Positions 34,345-44,373 of a DNA stretch of 64,000 nt are shown here, in pieces (within the stretch, counting starts at the first letter, position 1; every line of letters starts with the position of its first letter). A model generated the notes under the pieces. It saw only the letters and a list, made by a program, of their open reading frames with translations, was not told where the DNA came from and did no database searches. The position numbers and the translations under genes were made by a program. Source of the DNA: an uncultured Sphingomonadaceae bacterium (GTDB lineage Bacteria; Pseudomonadota; Alphaproteobacteria; Sphingomonadales; Sphingomonadaceae); the NCBI GenBank assembly GCA_947488625.1, contig CANKZR010000005.1, forward strand, positions 1 through 64,000. Direction: 5' to 3'.

Positions 34345-34674
34345 ATGCAACGTTACAAGGTCCTCCAGACCTACGTCCCGCCGCTGATTGCGGACTGGAT
34401 TCTGGAGCAGTCAAACACGCGCGATACCAGCGTGAGCGTGGTCATTCGCGACCATCTCGTCGCCGCGTGGAACCGCGACAACGATAGCGCCGATCGTCCC
34501 GGCGGGAGCGATCCGGCACGCCAGATGGTGTTCCTCACCACCGCGCTCGACGCGCTGCTGGCAAGCCATCCCGACGACACTCTGCGCAAGCGTACCCATG
34601 CCGCATACCATCGACGCCTGGCCCAGCTCGGCTTCATTCCTGCGCGTGCGAAGGAGGCCGGCGATGAAGAATAG
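34345..34674 (+). CDS. Small relaxosome accessory-like protein (109 aa)
   Basis: The N-terminus (QRYKVLQTYVPPLIADWILEQ, then TSVSVVIRDHLVAAW) has the strand-helix-helix look of ribbon-helix-helix DNA-binding proteins. Such proteins bind oriT and assist the relaxase. It overlaps traD by 11 bp and is the first gene of the transfer-initiation operon, next to a candidate oriT. The function is inferred from context; I see no closer family match. Confidence 0.6.
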   Translation: MQRYKVLQTYVPPLIADWILEQSNTRDTSVSVVIRDHLVAAWNRDNDSADRPGGSDPARQMVFLTTALDALLASHPDDTLRKRTHAAYHRRLAQLGFIPARAKEAGDEE

Positions 34675-37009
34675 TATCGTCAATTTTACCCGCGGCACCC
34701 AGCTCCTCGGGCACTTCGGCTTCATGTTTGCAGCCGGCTTCAAGCTGCCGCTGATCATCACTGCTTTGGTCGTACTGGGTACCTGTTGGTGGCAGGTCAG
34801 CAGCGCACTTGATGACTACCAGGCCTACCTCCTGTGGATGCATCTCTACGCCTCGAGCTACATGTTCATGGAGTTCGATCCGGCCAAGCTCGCGAACCTG
34901 CGCCTGCCCGATGGCGACATGGTGGCCTTCCCCATGGCGGTGGTCAGGGACTTCCCCCCGATGCGCGAAGCATGGGACCTGTTCTTCGCCACAGTAAAAC
35001 AGGCGGTAGTGCTCTCCACGGTTTGCCTTGCTCCGCTCATGGCACTCTTCTGGTGGGTCGCAGAACACTTCGGCGAGAAGTCCAAAGCCAAACGCCATCT
35101 GCGCGGTGCGCGGCTCGTTTCGCTGCCCGAACTCAAGACCGACATCGCCCGTCATAACCGCGGCAAGCGCGCCCTCGAGTATGGCCGCGAGCTGGGCTGG
35201 AAATGGCGGCTCGCGGGTCGCACCGCATTGCAGGAAGCGGGGCTCTATGCGCCCGCGCACCTCGCCGGGGTCAGCTACCCGTGGCGGCAGGAACAGGGCC
35301 ACGCCATGCTCGTCGGCACGACCGGCATGGGCAAGACCGTGGCGCTGTTCGAACTCGTCGACGAGATCAGACAAAGGGGAGAACGCGCGGTCATATTCGA
35401 CCTTACAGGAGCCTTCATCGAGGCCTTCTACGAGCCCGAGCGCGACGTCATCCTCAATCCGCTCGATGCCCGGTGTCCGGCCTGGAGCGTGTTCAACGAC
35501 TGCGCCACCAGTTCGGAGTTTCATGCTGCTGCGGAGTCCCTCGTGCCGCATGACGGCGGCGGGGCCGAGCAGTTCTGGGTGCTCGCAGCGCGTACCCTGT
35601 TTGTCGAAACCTGTCTCAAGCTGGTCGAGAAGGGCAAGGTCACCAACGCGGCGCTCGCAAGCGACCTGATGAACGCCAATCTCTCTGATCTGCACCAGCT
35701 GCTTGAGGACACGATGGCGGGACCGATGACCGATCCGCAGGCGGCCAAGATGGCGGAATCGGTGCGCGCGGTATTCAACGTCAACGCCAAGGCGCTGCAA
35801 TTGCTGCCGACCGAGGGCAAGCCATTCTCGATCCGCGACTGGGTCAAGGGCGGTGGCAAGGAGGGATCGTTCCTGTTCCTCTCGGCACGCTATGCTGACC
35901 TCACGGTCCTCTCGCAGATGCTCACGCTCTGGCTCGACACGGCCATCAACACGCTGATGACCGGGCGGACCTCGTCTGACCTCAGACTGTGGTTCCTGAT
36001 CGACGAGCTGGGCGCGCTGCATCGGCTTCCTTCGCTCGAGAAGGGCTTGCAGACCGCGCGCAATTACGGCGGCGCCATCGTTACCGGCGTGCATGCCTAT
36101 GCCAAGCTCAAGGAGGTCTATGGAGAGAACATGGCGATGACCCTGTCTTCGCTCGCCAAGACCAAGCTCATGCTCGGCACAGCTGACCGCGAGACTGCCA
36201 CCTGGTGTTCCGACACTGTCGGTCACCGCGAGGTGCGCGAGGTCGAAGAGAACCAGAGCTATGGGCACAACAGTGCCCGCGATGCGGTGAGCCTGACAGC
36301 CCGCCGCGAGATTGTACCCCTGCTGCTTCCCGACGAGTTTATGGGATTGAAGAGCCTTGAGGGATACATCAAGTTTCCCGAGGGGCTTCCCACCGCACCG
36401 ATCACGCTTGAGCCGCAGGACTGGCCCCGCGTTGCCGAGGGGTTCATCCCCCGCGACATACCGAAGCTCGCGAAACCTGCTCCCAAGCCCGTCACCGTTG
36501 AACCGGACGATGATGACGATGCCGGGCATCGTGGCGGCGACAGCGATGATTCCGGTGAACGCCGTCGCCGTGACGAGAAGCACCGCAGTAAGCAACTCGA
36601 TAGCGATAAGGAGAGGCGTCCAAATCGGGGGTCACGGCGCAAGCGCGCACGAGACCGGTCGAGTGAGGAAGCGCGCGACAAGCATTTGGCTACCGAGCGT
36701 GGCAGGTCGGGTCGCAGCGAAGACCCCGACAAGCCGCAGCTGCGCACCGAGCAGGGAAGCAATCGGCAAAGCGAACTGCCGCTTGGGACCGAAAAGGATC
36801 GGGCGCGCGACGAGACCACCAAGGGTCGGTCCGCGAAGGACGGTGAGGATCATGATCCGCAACGCGACAAGGCGAGCAGAGAAGGACGCAATCTTGCCGA
36901 CCAGGAGCGCCGACAGCAGCGCCTGTTGGGTGGTGCGGCACACGAAAGGGACCGCGACAAGCCTGATCGGGACGAACCCGACGTGGGCGATATCGAGCCC
37001 GATATCTGA
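34664..37009 (+). CDS. traD: Type IV coupling protein TraD
   Basis: The 781-residue protein has two N-terminal membrane segments (about residues 15-45 and 105-125), then a RecA-like motor with Walker A GTTGMGKTV (about 218), a TraG/TraD-type FDLTGAFIEAFY, and Walker B LWFLIDELGALHRLPSLEKGLQ (about 445). The last ~170 residues are an unusually charged, low-complexity Arg/Asp/Glu/Lys/Ser tail, presumably disordered. It links the relaxase-DNA complex to the secretion channel. The start at 34664 overlaps the accessory gene; a longer frame to 34598 only shadows that gene. Confidence 0.92.
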   Translation: MKNSIVNFTRGTQLLGHFGFMFAAGFKLPLIITALVVLGTCWWQVSSALDDYQAYLLWMHLYASSYMFMEFDPAKLANLRLPDGDMVAFPMAVVRDFPPMREAWDLFFATVKQAVVLSTVCLAPLMALFWWVAEHFGEKSKAKRHLRGARLVSLPELKTDIARHNRGKRALEYGRELGWKWRLAGRTALQEAGLYAPAHLAGVSYPWRQEQGHAMLVGTTGMGKTVALFELVDEIRQRGERAVIFDLTGAFIEAFYEPERDVILNPLDARCPAWSVFNDCATSSEFHAAAESLVPHDGGGAEQFWVLAARTLFVETCLKLVEKGKVTNAALASDLMNANLSDLHQLLEDTMAGPMTDPQAAKMAESVRAVFNVNAKALQLLPTEGKPFSIRDWVKGGGKEGSFLFLSARYADLTVLSQMLTLWLDTAINTLMTGRTSSDLRLWFLIDELGALHRLPSLEKGLQTARNYGGAIVTGVHAYAKLKEVYGENMAMTLSSLAKTKLMLGTADRETATWCSDTVGHREVREVEENQSYGHNSARDAVSLTARREIVPLLLPDEFMGLKSLEGYIKFPEGLPTAPITLEPQDWPRVAEGFIPRDIPKLAKPAPKPVTVEPDDDDDAGHRGGDSDDSGERRRRDEKHRSKQLDSDKERRPNRGSRRKRARDRSSEEARDKHLATERGRSGRSEDPDKPQLRTEQGSNRQSELPLGTEKDRARDETTKGRSAKDGEDHDPQRDKASREGRNLADQERRQQRLLGGAAHERDRDKPDRDEPDVGDIEPDI

Positions 37010-37054
37010 TGCGCAGGCGAGCGGCAGCAGCGGGCATGTTGGAGGATTAGGGCA

Positions 37055-39964
37055 ATGCTCTCTATCGCCAATGTGCGTTCGCCCTCTGCTGCCGCCAGCT
37101 ACTTTGCCGACGACAATTACTATGCCCGGGCCGATGCCGATCGGTCCGGGCAATGGGTCGGCGAAGGCGCGAAATCGCTTGGTCTATCGGGGCGCGTCGA
37201 GACCAGGCAATTCGATGCCTTGTTGCGCGGTGAGCTCCCCGATGGATCGAGCGTCGGCAATCCTGGCCAGGCGCATCGGCCAGGCACAGATCTTACCTTC
37301 TCGCTGCCCAAGAGCTGGTCTCTGCTGGCGCTGGTGGGCAAGGACGAGCGCATCGTCGCCGCCTACCGCGAGGCGGTAACCGAGGCCCTCAAATGGGCCG
37401 AGAAAAATGCTGCAGAAACCCGCCTTGTCGAGCGCGGCAAGGTAAAGACCGTTGCCACCGGCAACCTTGCCATCGGCCTCTTCCAGCATGACACCAACCG
37501 CAACCAGGAGCCCAACCTGCACTTCCACGCGGTCGTTGCCAATGTGACTAAGGGCGCAGACGGCAAGTGGCGCACACTCAAGAACGACCAGCTCTTTGCG
37601 CTCGGCACCCTGCTCAACTCGATGGCTATGGCGCGCTTCCGGATCGCGGTCGAGAAGTTTGGCTACGAGACCGGACCGGTCGGTAAACACGGCAATTTCG
37701 AGGCGCGCGGGATCGCGCGCGAGCAGGTGATGGCTTTCTCCTCGCGACGCAAGGAAGTGCTCGAAGCGCGCCGTGGTTCGGGGCTGGAAGCAGGCAAGAT
37801 CGCGGCGCTCGCGACCCGTTCGCCCAAGCAGCCGATCGAGGATCGCGCGGTGCTGGGTGAGCAATGGCAGGCGGCGGCGCAGGCTATCGGCCTCGACCTC
37901 CCGCGACTGGTCGATACTGCCAAGACACGGGCCAGCGAGCGGGAAGCTGCCAGTGCGAAAGTGCCCAATCTGGTCGAGCGCGGTTTGGCGATGCTCAAGG
38001 ACTTTGCGGCACGCATCAAGGGCAAGGAACGCGATCCGCTCGTTCCCGATCATGTCCTCAAGCGGGGGACTCAGGAGATTGCGGCGGCTCAGGCCGTGGC
38101 CTCAGCAGTGCGTCACCTGTCGCAGCGCGAGGCGGCGTTCGTGCGCGAAGATCTGTACAAAGCAGCACTCGATTTTGGATTGCCGACGACCATCGCGCAT
38201 GTCGAGAAGGCGGTGCGCTCACTGGTGCGTTCGGGGCAGCTGCTGCGGGGCAAAGGCGAGCACAAGGGGTGGCTGGCAAGCCGCGAAGAAGTCGAGCGCG
38301 AGGGGCGCATCCTCGCCTGGGCAAATGAAGGCAAGGGTGCAGTCGAACCCATCTTCACCGAACGGCGGGCCGAGGCCAGCGTCCAGGCATCGGCGCTCGT
38401 CAATCAGGGCTTCAAGCTGAACGAGGGGCAACTTGGCGCTGCGCGGCTTATCCTGACTTCGCGTGATCGGACCGTGGCTGTGCAGGGCGTTGCCGGTGCG
38501 GGCAAGTCGAGTGTCTTGAAACCTGTCGCCGATGTGCTCCGCGAAGAAGGTCGCAAGGTGCTCGGACTCTCCGTGCAAAACACGCTGGTGCAGATGCTTG
38601 AACGCGACACGGGCATTGAGGCGCAGACGCTCGCGAGCTTCCTCAAGCGTTGGGGAGCGATCAGCGAGGGGGAGGGCCGTTCCGGCCTCGAGCGCGAGGC
38701 GAAGAAGGAACTGGGCGGCAGTGTCCTTATCCTCGACGAGGCTTCGATGATCTCCAATGCCGACAAGGAGCAACTCATTCGCATCGCCAATCGCGTTGGT
38801 GCCCATCGGCTTGTTCTCATGGGCGATCGCAAGCAGTTGGGTGCGGTCGATGCCGGCAAGCCGTTCGATCTCCTGCAGCAGGGAGGAATTGCCCAGGCGC
38901 AGATGAACACCAATTTGCGCGGCCGCGATCTGGTCCTGCGCGAGGCACAGGCGGCAGCGCAAGCGGGACTGGTTCGCACGGCGCTCGACCATCTCAAGGA
39001 GAACACGGTCGAAGCCAAGGGCGATGGAGCGATCGTTGCGGCTGAGCGCTGGTTGGCGCTCTCACCGGAAGAGCGGGAGAGGACCGCGATCTATGCTTCG
39101 GGCCGCAAGATCCGCGCCGCCGTCAACGAGGCAGTCCAGACCGGCCTTGCTGCCAATGACGTGATCGGCCCGGAGAAACTTCAGCTCGAAGTTCTGGACC
39201 GCGTCAATCTCACGCGCGAGGAACTGCGCTACCTTGCCGCTTACAAGCCCGGCATGGTTCTCGAGGTCGCAAAACTCGAACGCGCGCTTGGTCTCAAGCG
39301 CGGTGAATATGCGGTTCGCAAGGTCGATGACCGCAAGGACACTGTCGAGCTTGAGGACAGGCAAGGCAGGCTGCACGAGCTCAAGCCGTCAAGGATCGGC
39401 AGAACGGGCAAGGACGACAATCTGTCGTTGTTCGACCGGCGTAAGCTTGAAGTCCACCAGGGTGACCGCATTCGATGGACCAGGAACGATCACCGTCGCG
39501 GGCTGTTCAATGCCGACCAGGCTCGGGTTGTCCATGTCGATGGCGACCGCATCACTGTCGAGACCACCAAGGGTGCCGAGCACAGGCTCGGCAGGAACGA
39601 TCCGATGCTGAAACGCCTCGACCTCGCCTATGCCCTCAACGCCCACATGGCGCAGGGTCTGACTTCGGACCGCGGCATAGCCGTGATGGACAGCCGCGAG
39701 CGCAACCTCGCCAACCAGAAGACTTTCCTCGTGACTATCACGCGGCTGCGCGACCACCTAACACTCGTGGTGGACAGCGCTGCGAGGCTCGGCGCAGCAG
39801 TTTCGAAAAACAAGGGCGAGAAATCATCGGCGCTCGAGGTGACCGAGCGTTTGAAGGCCGCTGCGCAGGTCGGGGCGGGCAAAGATACCACTGAGATGAA
39901 CCCCAAGTCTCCCGAACCGGAACTCGCCAAGGAGCGCAATCGGTCGATGGACTTCGGGATTTGA
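37055..39964 (+). CDS. traI: MobF-family relaxase/helicase (TraI/TrwC type, 969 aa)
   Basis: The N-terminal relaxase domain begins MLSIANVRSPSAAASYFADDNYYA with tandem tyrosines for nicking and has the metal-binding PNLHFHAVV (about residue 154). The C-terminal RecD2-like helicase has Walker A GVAGAGKSS (about 477), Walker B LILDEASMIS (about 560) and GDRKQLGAVDAG. Its length equals TrwC of R388, much shorter than TraI of F. It nicks oriT, stays bound to the 5' end and pilots the strand into the recipient. The ATG at 37055 follows GGAGGATTAGGGCA. Confidence 0.93.
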   Translation: MLSIANVRSPSAAASYFADDNYYARADADRSGQWVGEGAKSLGLSGRVETRQFDALLRGELPDGSSVGNPGQAHRPGTDLTFSLPKSWSLLALVGKDERIVAAYREAVTEALKWAEKNAAETRLVERGKVKTVATGNLAIGLFQHDTNRNQEPNLHFHAVVANVTKGADGKWRTLKNDQLFALGTLLNSMAMARFRIAVEKFGYETGPVGKHGNFEARGIAREQVMAFSSRRKEVLEARRGSGLEAGKIAALATRSPKQPIEDRAVLGEQWQAAAQAIGLDLPRLVDTAKTRASEREAASAKVPNLVERGLAMLKDFAARIKGKERDPLVPDHVLKRGTQEIAAAQAVASAVRHLSQREAAFVREDLYKAALDFGLPTTIAHVEKAVRSLVRSGQLLRGKGEHKGWLASREEVEREGRILAWANEGKGAVEPIFTERRAEASVQASALVNQGFKLNEGQLGAARLILTSRDRTVAVQGVAGAGKSSVLKPVADVLREEGRKVLGLSVQNTLVQMLERDTGIEAQTLASFLKRWGAISEGEGRSGLEREAKKELGGSVLILDEASMISNADKEQLIRIANRVGAHRLVLMGDRKQLGAVDAGKPFDLLQQGGIAQAQMNTNLRGRDLVLREAQAAAQAGLVRTALDHLKENTVEAKGDGAIVAAERWLALSPEERERTAIYASGRKIRAAVNEAVQTGLAANDVIGPEKLQLEVLDRVNLTREELRYLAAYKPGMVLEVAKLERALGLKRGEYAVRKVDDRKDTVELEDRQGRLHELKPSRIGRTGKDDNLSLFDRRKLEVHQGDRIRWTRNDHRRGLFNADQARVVHVDGDRITVETTKGAEHRLGRNDPMLKRLDLAYALNAHMAQGLTSDRGIAVMDSRERNLANQKTFLVTITRLRDHLTLVVDSAARLGAAVSKNKGEKSSALEVTERLKAAAQVGAGKDTTEMNPKSPEPELAKERNRSMDFGI

Positions 39965-40053
39965 CGCGCTACTCGAACTCGAATGAAGGCGTTGTTTCTT
40001 TATGCCTACTGTTCGATCGCTCCCACGCAGTTCGCTAACAGGCAGCAATGTCC

Positions 40054-41268
40054 CTAGTCTGGCTCTTCGCCAGTATCGGCATCGCGCTCGAGGAAAACCA
40101 AGCCGGTGCCTGCTTGTTCCGTCGCCAATTGTGCCTTGTCTACAGTTTCCCACTCTCCTCGGATCCACATCGAATATAACTCGAAGGGGTCGTCCTGCTG
40201 CTGCGCGGGGTCTGCGTAGGTTGCAGTCTCAACATACGGGATGCCAACCTTGAGGCGTCTTCCAGGTATTTGGCCGTATAAATGATCGTAGCAGGCCAAT
40301 AATACTGCGATGGATAATAGTTTGGACGAGAGCGGCGACACGAACGCCTTGCAACCACCGAGCTCGTTCAAGGCACGCCGGTAGCGGTCCATCGCTTCAA
40401 ACACTTGCTTGTAGGCCTCAAACGGGTTGTATTCACAGGCGAGCAGGATGTTGCGCGGCTCAACTTGAAAAGTGTCGAATAATAGATCGCGATGTTCGAA
40501 GATGATCTCATCCCCGCGGCGTGGCGACCGAGTCGGGAAGGGAACAACTGGACATATCTCGTCGGGGGTCAGCTTTTGATAAATCCTATCTAGCCGATCG
40601 CGTTGATTCTCTCCGAGTACTGGGAGCCAGACGTGCGGAAGGTCCTTCGTCGTCAGGGCAGTTAGTTCGCCAGAGAAGCCACGTACGAACGAGACCTGAT
40701 CCCGCAGCGAGCCTCGCCCTGCGGCCAAGTCCGCAGTCACACTTTCAGCCGTAGTAACGTGGAGATTTACGCATTTTCCGCTACCGGGTGGATTGTCGAG
40801 CCAATGCAGCAGAACGGCGACGCTGGTCATGGCGACCATCCGGGGCATTGCGCTGATATCGACAACCACGTCGTCATAAGCCATGGCGTCGCCCGCTGCC
40901 CTAATCTGCTCGTATGTCTTCAGCGAAGCTATCGGGTCTTGGAACGCACCGCCGAGGTCGATTGGGATCTCCTTAATGCGGTCTGCTGGAAACAGTAGGC
41001 TGAGCCCCTGGACGTTGTCGTCCGTTCGTTTGCGACGTTCATCGCTGTCCTCTTGGCCGTTGTGGAAGGCAAGGAGCCATACATCGATGTTTGCGCCAAG
41101 CGCCCGTAGGCGACGCGCGGTCTCCAATGCCCGGACGTCAAACCCCTTACCGACGACCAGCAATAATTGACGCTCCCTCACCGCCAAGTGGCGCTTCCAG
41201 AAGACGTCGAATTCCTCATCATTCGTCAACGAATAAGGATCCCAGCGCATCACTGCCTCGTCAGACAA
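40054..41268 (-). CDS. Unrecognised Rossmann-like protein of the PRTase/ORC operon (404 aa)
   Basis: I do not recognise this family. It shows two possible alpha/beta units. One opens LLLVVGKGFDVRALETARRL (residues 36-55) and continues to VVVDISAMPRMVAMTSVAVLL (about 134-154). The other includes ILLACEYNPFEAYKQV and FVSPLSSKLLSIAVLLACYD. The DISAMPR turn is reminiscent of ligand-sensing loops in CARF-like Rossmann domains, but that is only analogy. The frame begins at a TTG (41268) overlapping the ATPase gene by 8 bp; ATG 41250 with GACGAGG upstream is equally possible. It is the last gene of the operon and may be a sensor or substrate adaptor. Confidence 0.7.
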   Translation of the reverse strand: MSDEAVMRWDPYSLTNDEEFDVFWKRHLAVRERQLLLVVGKGFDVRALETARRLRALGANIDVWLLAFHNGQEDSDERRKRTDDNVQGLSLLFPADRIKEIPIDLGGAFQDPIASLKTYEQIRAAGDAMAYDDVVVDISAMPRMVAMTSVAVLLHWLDNPPGSGKCVNLHVTTAESVTADLAAGRGSLRDQVSFVRGFSGELTALTTKDLPHVWLPVLGENQRDRLDRIYQKLTPDEICPVVPFPTRSPRRGDEIIFEHRDLLFDTFQVEPRNILLACEYNPFEAYKQVFEAMDRYRRALNELGGCKAFVSPLSSKLLSIAVLLACYDHLYGQIPGRRLKVGIPYVETATYADPAQQQDDPFELYSMWIRGEWETVDKAQLATEQAGTGLVFLERDADTGEEPD

Positions 41269-43159
41269 ATGTAGGCTCCTCTTCCTTGCCGCCGAATGTT
41301 TGCCAAGCGATCAGGTCTTTGATCTTCTTCTCACGCCAGCCGCCATATCCGAGCGGCAACCCGAACTGCACACAGAGCAACCGGTTCAAGTAGAACACTA
41401 CGAACTTCTTGTTCTTGTTGCTGTGGTCGAGCCGCGGGACGAGAAGATTGTGGGCGACGAGTGAAGTGAGCACGTCACGCAGCCCGCGAAGGTGCTTGAT
41501 CTGGTCGTCGGGAGCGTCGATCAGTGCCTCGCGGTCCTGCATCGTAATCCCAATCCCAGTAACGCCGGGCATGTACGGCGCCGTCTCTCTGAATGTCTGT
41601 GAATGGCAAAACGTGCCGATGCCTTCGAGGAGTGTCTTTGCGTCTCGCCCAAGCGGAAGTCGGCGGGTGAGGTCGTCCCATCGCGCCTTAGCGACAGCTT
41701 TGATGATGCTGTGTTGACGGTCGGCAGATAGCGGCATCGGGTTGTCCCGCACGAACTGGATCTTGGCCGAAATTTCCTCGAACAACTCGCCAGCGACGGC
41801 GAGGTATTGTTCGATGTTGAATGAAGAGACATCTGCTATCGCGTCGCGGCCGAAGTATATTGGTGCGCCTATCTCTGTCCGTACGAAGTGTTCGGCCGCC
41901 CGTGCGGCACCGCTGCCCCCCCTTTTTTCGAACTCGTCGTTGGAAAGAGCGACAAAATCGAAAGCCTGCTGCTCCTTGCGCATGTCGCGTGCGACCAAGA
42001 TCTCGGCCATCCGCCATTGGACGGCTCTCTCGACTGCGCTGCCCTTCTTTGCGCGCGCCCTATCAAGCCAGATATCGTAGCGCGGCGATGTCCCCTTGGC
42101 GGCAACGATTCTTGCTTCGATATTTGCGCATGCCTCATCGAACCTGGGCGCCCACACTGCCAGGTCATCGCTCTCCGATATGAGCGTAAATAGATCTCGG
42201 TCGCCAAAGTTGTCCGCCTTTGCTGCGCGCAACTGGGCGATGTTTTCAACGAACCGGGCATAGGCCACGCCGCGCTTGTCACTCCACTGCCGCTCGAGCT
42301 GGATTACGCCGTTGTAGTCGCGGTTCTCAAGCGCCCCCTCGGATAGTAGATCCTTGTGCGTGAGGGTTTCGAGGCGTTCAGCAATCCAAACGCCGCATTG
42401 TGGGCGCGCTGATGTCACGAAGTCGAGGAGCGATCGCCGTTGTCCAGCTGACAGTGCCTGTAGCTCGTCGAAGAGTAGGACTCGCCTGACATTCACAATA
42501 CCAAGAGGTTCGATGATGCGGGTGTTGGCGAACCATTTCAGGCCGTCCAACCGGGCATGTCCTCCTTGAACTGGTTTGGGTTCACCGAGCACATCCATCC
42601 GCCCGTAGAAATCGGTTTCGATCTGCGACGCCCAGTCGAACAACTCTTCGCCGGTCGCAGCGGCAGGGATTGTGCTTCCTGACTCGGGTTCCCACTCGAA
42701 GCTGATTTGTCCGAGATCTCGCGGGAATGGCCGACCAAGCCGCTCAAGCACTGCGCGCAATGTCGCGATTACAATCCGCGAGTTGACGAGTTCGCGGAAA
42801 AGCGCGTTTCCGCGGTCGAACGCGGCAAGCTCGCGGAACTCACTGGTGAACTCGACCATAGAGCCCAGAAGTTCGGGCCCGTCAGCGCCGATGGCGCCGA
42901 CGGCGCGCAACGCCTCTTGCGTTGCTTTCACAGCCGAGCTGCCGCTCGCCAACGAATTGGCGAGGCCGAGCGGGCGAGGTGTCATAAGTCGAAGGAAGGT
43001 GGTCTTACCGCCGCCTGGCGCGCTGCGTAGGAAGGAGACGCTTCCCCATGGATCGTCAATGTTGTGGACCAGGTCAATCGCGCCGGCACCAAACAGCCGG
43101 ACGAACTCTTCGTCGGAGGTAGCACGCTGCGACGCACTTATGCGGAATGGATTCCTCAC
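41261..43159 (-). CDS. ORC/CDC6-type AAA+ ATPase (632 aa)
   Basis: The protein starts at GTG 43159, overlapping the upstream stop by 4 bp (GTGA). The longer frame to 43231 would only repeat the neighbour's DNA. Walker A is SAPGGGKTTF (about residues 46-55) and Walker B RVLLFDELQAL (about 222-232). The C-terminal half is helical and ends with a region that could be a winged helix (LTSLVAHNLLVPRL). Such stand-alone ORC-like ATPases occur in predicted bacterial conflict systems with a phosphoribosyltransferase-like partner. It is probably the switch of this operon, gating the partner through nucleotide binding. The role is inferred. Confidence 0.78.
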   Translation of the reverse strand: MRNPFRISASQRATSDEEFVRLFGAGAIDLVHNIDDPWGSVSFLRSAPGGGKTTFLRLMTPRPLGLANSLASGSSAVKATQEALRAVGAIGADGPELLGSMVEFTSEFRELAAFDRGNALFRELVNSRIVIATLRAVLERLGRPFPRDLGQISFEWEPESGSTIPAAATGEELFDWASQIETDFYGRMDVLGEPKPVQGGHARLDGLKWFANTRIIEPLGIVNVRRVLLFDELQALSAGQRRSLLDFVTSARPQCGVWIAERLETLTHKDLLSEGALENRDYNGVIQLERQWSDKRGVAYARFVENIAQLRAAKADNFGDRDLFTLISESDDLAVWAPRFDEACANIEARIVAAKGTSPRYDIWLDRARAKKGSAVERAVQWRMAEILVARDMRKEQQAFDFVALSNDEFEKRGGSGAARAAEHFVRTEIGAPIYFGRDAIADVSSFNIEQYLAVAGELFEEISAKIQFVRDNPMPLSADRQHSIIKAVAKARWDDLTRRLPLGRDAKTLLEGIGTFCHSQTFRETAPYMPGVTGIGITMQDREALIDAPDDQIKHLRGLRDVLTSLVAHNLLVPRLDHSNKNKKFVVFYLNRLLCVQFGLPLGYGGWREKKIKDLIAWQTFGGKEEEPTFV

Positions 43160-44277
43160 GGCTGTTGCAGCTTTCGGTGACGACTGACACGTGGGAACAG
43201 CCCGCGCACAGTTTGTACGTCTTCGGCCCAAAGAATGTAGACTGAGTTGTTCGGCGTATTGTGGTTGAGCACAAGCGGCAGTCGCCCATCAGCGTAGCCA
43301 TACCGCTTCGTGCTGCCACCTACAGCGCCGTGCTCGTCGTCTGCTTCGGCGTCGAAGTAACGGTCATCGGCCATGAGCGTGAAGAACGCGGCATCCCGCG
43401 ACTTATCGAGGGGGACCTCCTGCCCGAGCTTGCAGACAACCTCGAATTCGACGGTGCCTTTGGAGAACGGTAGCTTTGGGAGTAGCTTGCCGATGTGCTC
43501 GATCGCTTGTTCGCTCGCTATGTAAGCGATAATGACCACCTTCACGCCTTGAATCACACTCGCGCCTAAGCGCTCATCCAACTCAAGGTCCTCAATGATC
43601 TTTGGGATCTTGCCTTTCCATTTGTCGGCCTTCTCATCATAGCGTATCGCGCTAGTCCCGCTGGCGGTGAAGTCGTCGAGTAGTACGACGGTTTCGAATA
43701 GTGCCTCGTCCCCAGTAGGCTCGACCCCCGATATCTCGGTCAAATCCTTCTTGAGGTTATTGACCATGTCGGAACTCTTGACCTCTGAAACGTCGTAAGC
43801 GTGGAATACCTGCTCGTTAGAAATTGCAGGGTTGGCGCGTCGAAACCAGTCGGTGCGCGCGCCGTCGCTCATGCCAAGATAAAGCGTTCGTCGATGGAGA
43901 GTGCGGTATTCAACAGTCTCCGTAATCGCCTTGATCCAGTCAAGCGGCAAGCCGCCACGTGCACTCGCGGTTTCTACCAGCCTTGGCCTTACGACTGTGG
44001 GGAAAGTCAGTTCTACCAAATGGTTTATCTCGGCCGCACTAAAGAAGATTAGGCGGTTGCAGACGAAGTCATAGGCGGTTCGGCGCTGGCTTCCGACGTC
44101 AAACTGCGCGAGCCAGAGTGCGAGACTCTCGATGAATCGACGGCCTGGTGAGAACTGTTGATACTCATCGTACTTATAGCTAGCGAACGTCTCCAGTCGC
44201 GCTCGCTCGCGCGCCTTTTCCTGATCAGTCCAGTCCATGATTTTGGCCAAGAGAGCCTCGGCCAACTCTTTCTTCAC
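43156..44277 (-). CDS. Phosphoribosyltransferase-like protein (373 aa)
   Basis: A classic PRPP-binding loop, VVLLDDFTASGTSA (about residues 195-208), is visible, with hydrophobic strand, two acidic residues and glycine/threonine turn as in type I phosphoribosyltransferases. The rest is unlike biosynthetic enzymes: a long helical N-terminal ~150 residues and a C-terminal extension ending with WAEDVQTVRGLFPRVSRH. The start is GTG 44277 after GGGAGCGACTGC. In predicted conflict operons this domain is proposed as effector, consuming PRPP or modifying a nucleotide. It is coupled to the ATPase by GTGA overlap and lies 96 bp after the HTH gene. Confidence 0.8.
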   Translation of the reverse strand: MKKELAEALLAKIMDWTDQEKARERARLETFASYKYDEYQQFSPGRRFIESLALWLAQFDVGSQRRTAYDFVCNRLIFFSAAEINHLVELTFPTVVRPRLVETASARGGLPLDWIKAITETVEYRTLHRRTLYLGMSDGARTDWFRRANPAISNEQVFHAYDVSEVKSSDMVNNLKKDLTEISGVEPTGDEALFETVVLLDDFTASGTSAIRYDEKADKWKGKIPKIIEDLELDERLGASVIQGVKVVIIAYIASEQAIEHIGKLLPKLPFSKGTVEFEVVCKLGQEVPLDKSRDAAFFTLMADDRYFDAEADDEHGAVGGSTKRYGYADGRLPLVLNHNTPNNSVYILWAEDVQTVRGLFPRVSRHRKLQQP

Positions 44278-44373
44278 GCAGTCGCTCCCGGTGTTTGCTT
44301 GCTGCCGTCCAGTGCGACCGGCTCCTTTCGGTCCAGCAATACACGATGACCCTAAAATTGCAGCAGGATTTGC

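Noticed and set aside
34634-36595. 653-codon minus-strand open frame across traD
   Set aside because: It is a shadow: the plus strand has full coupling-protein motifs, and the minus frame has none and no ribosome site.
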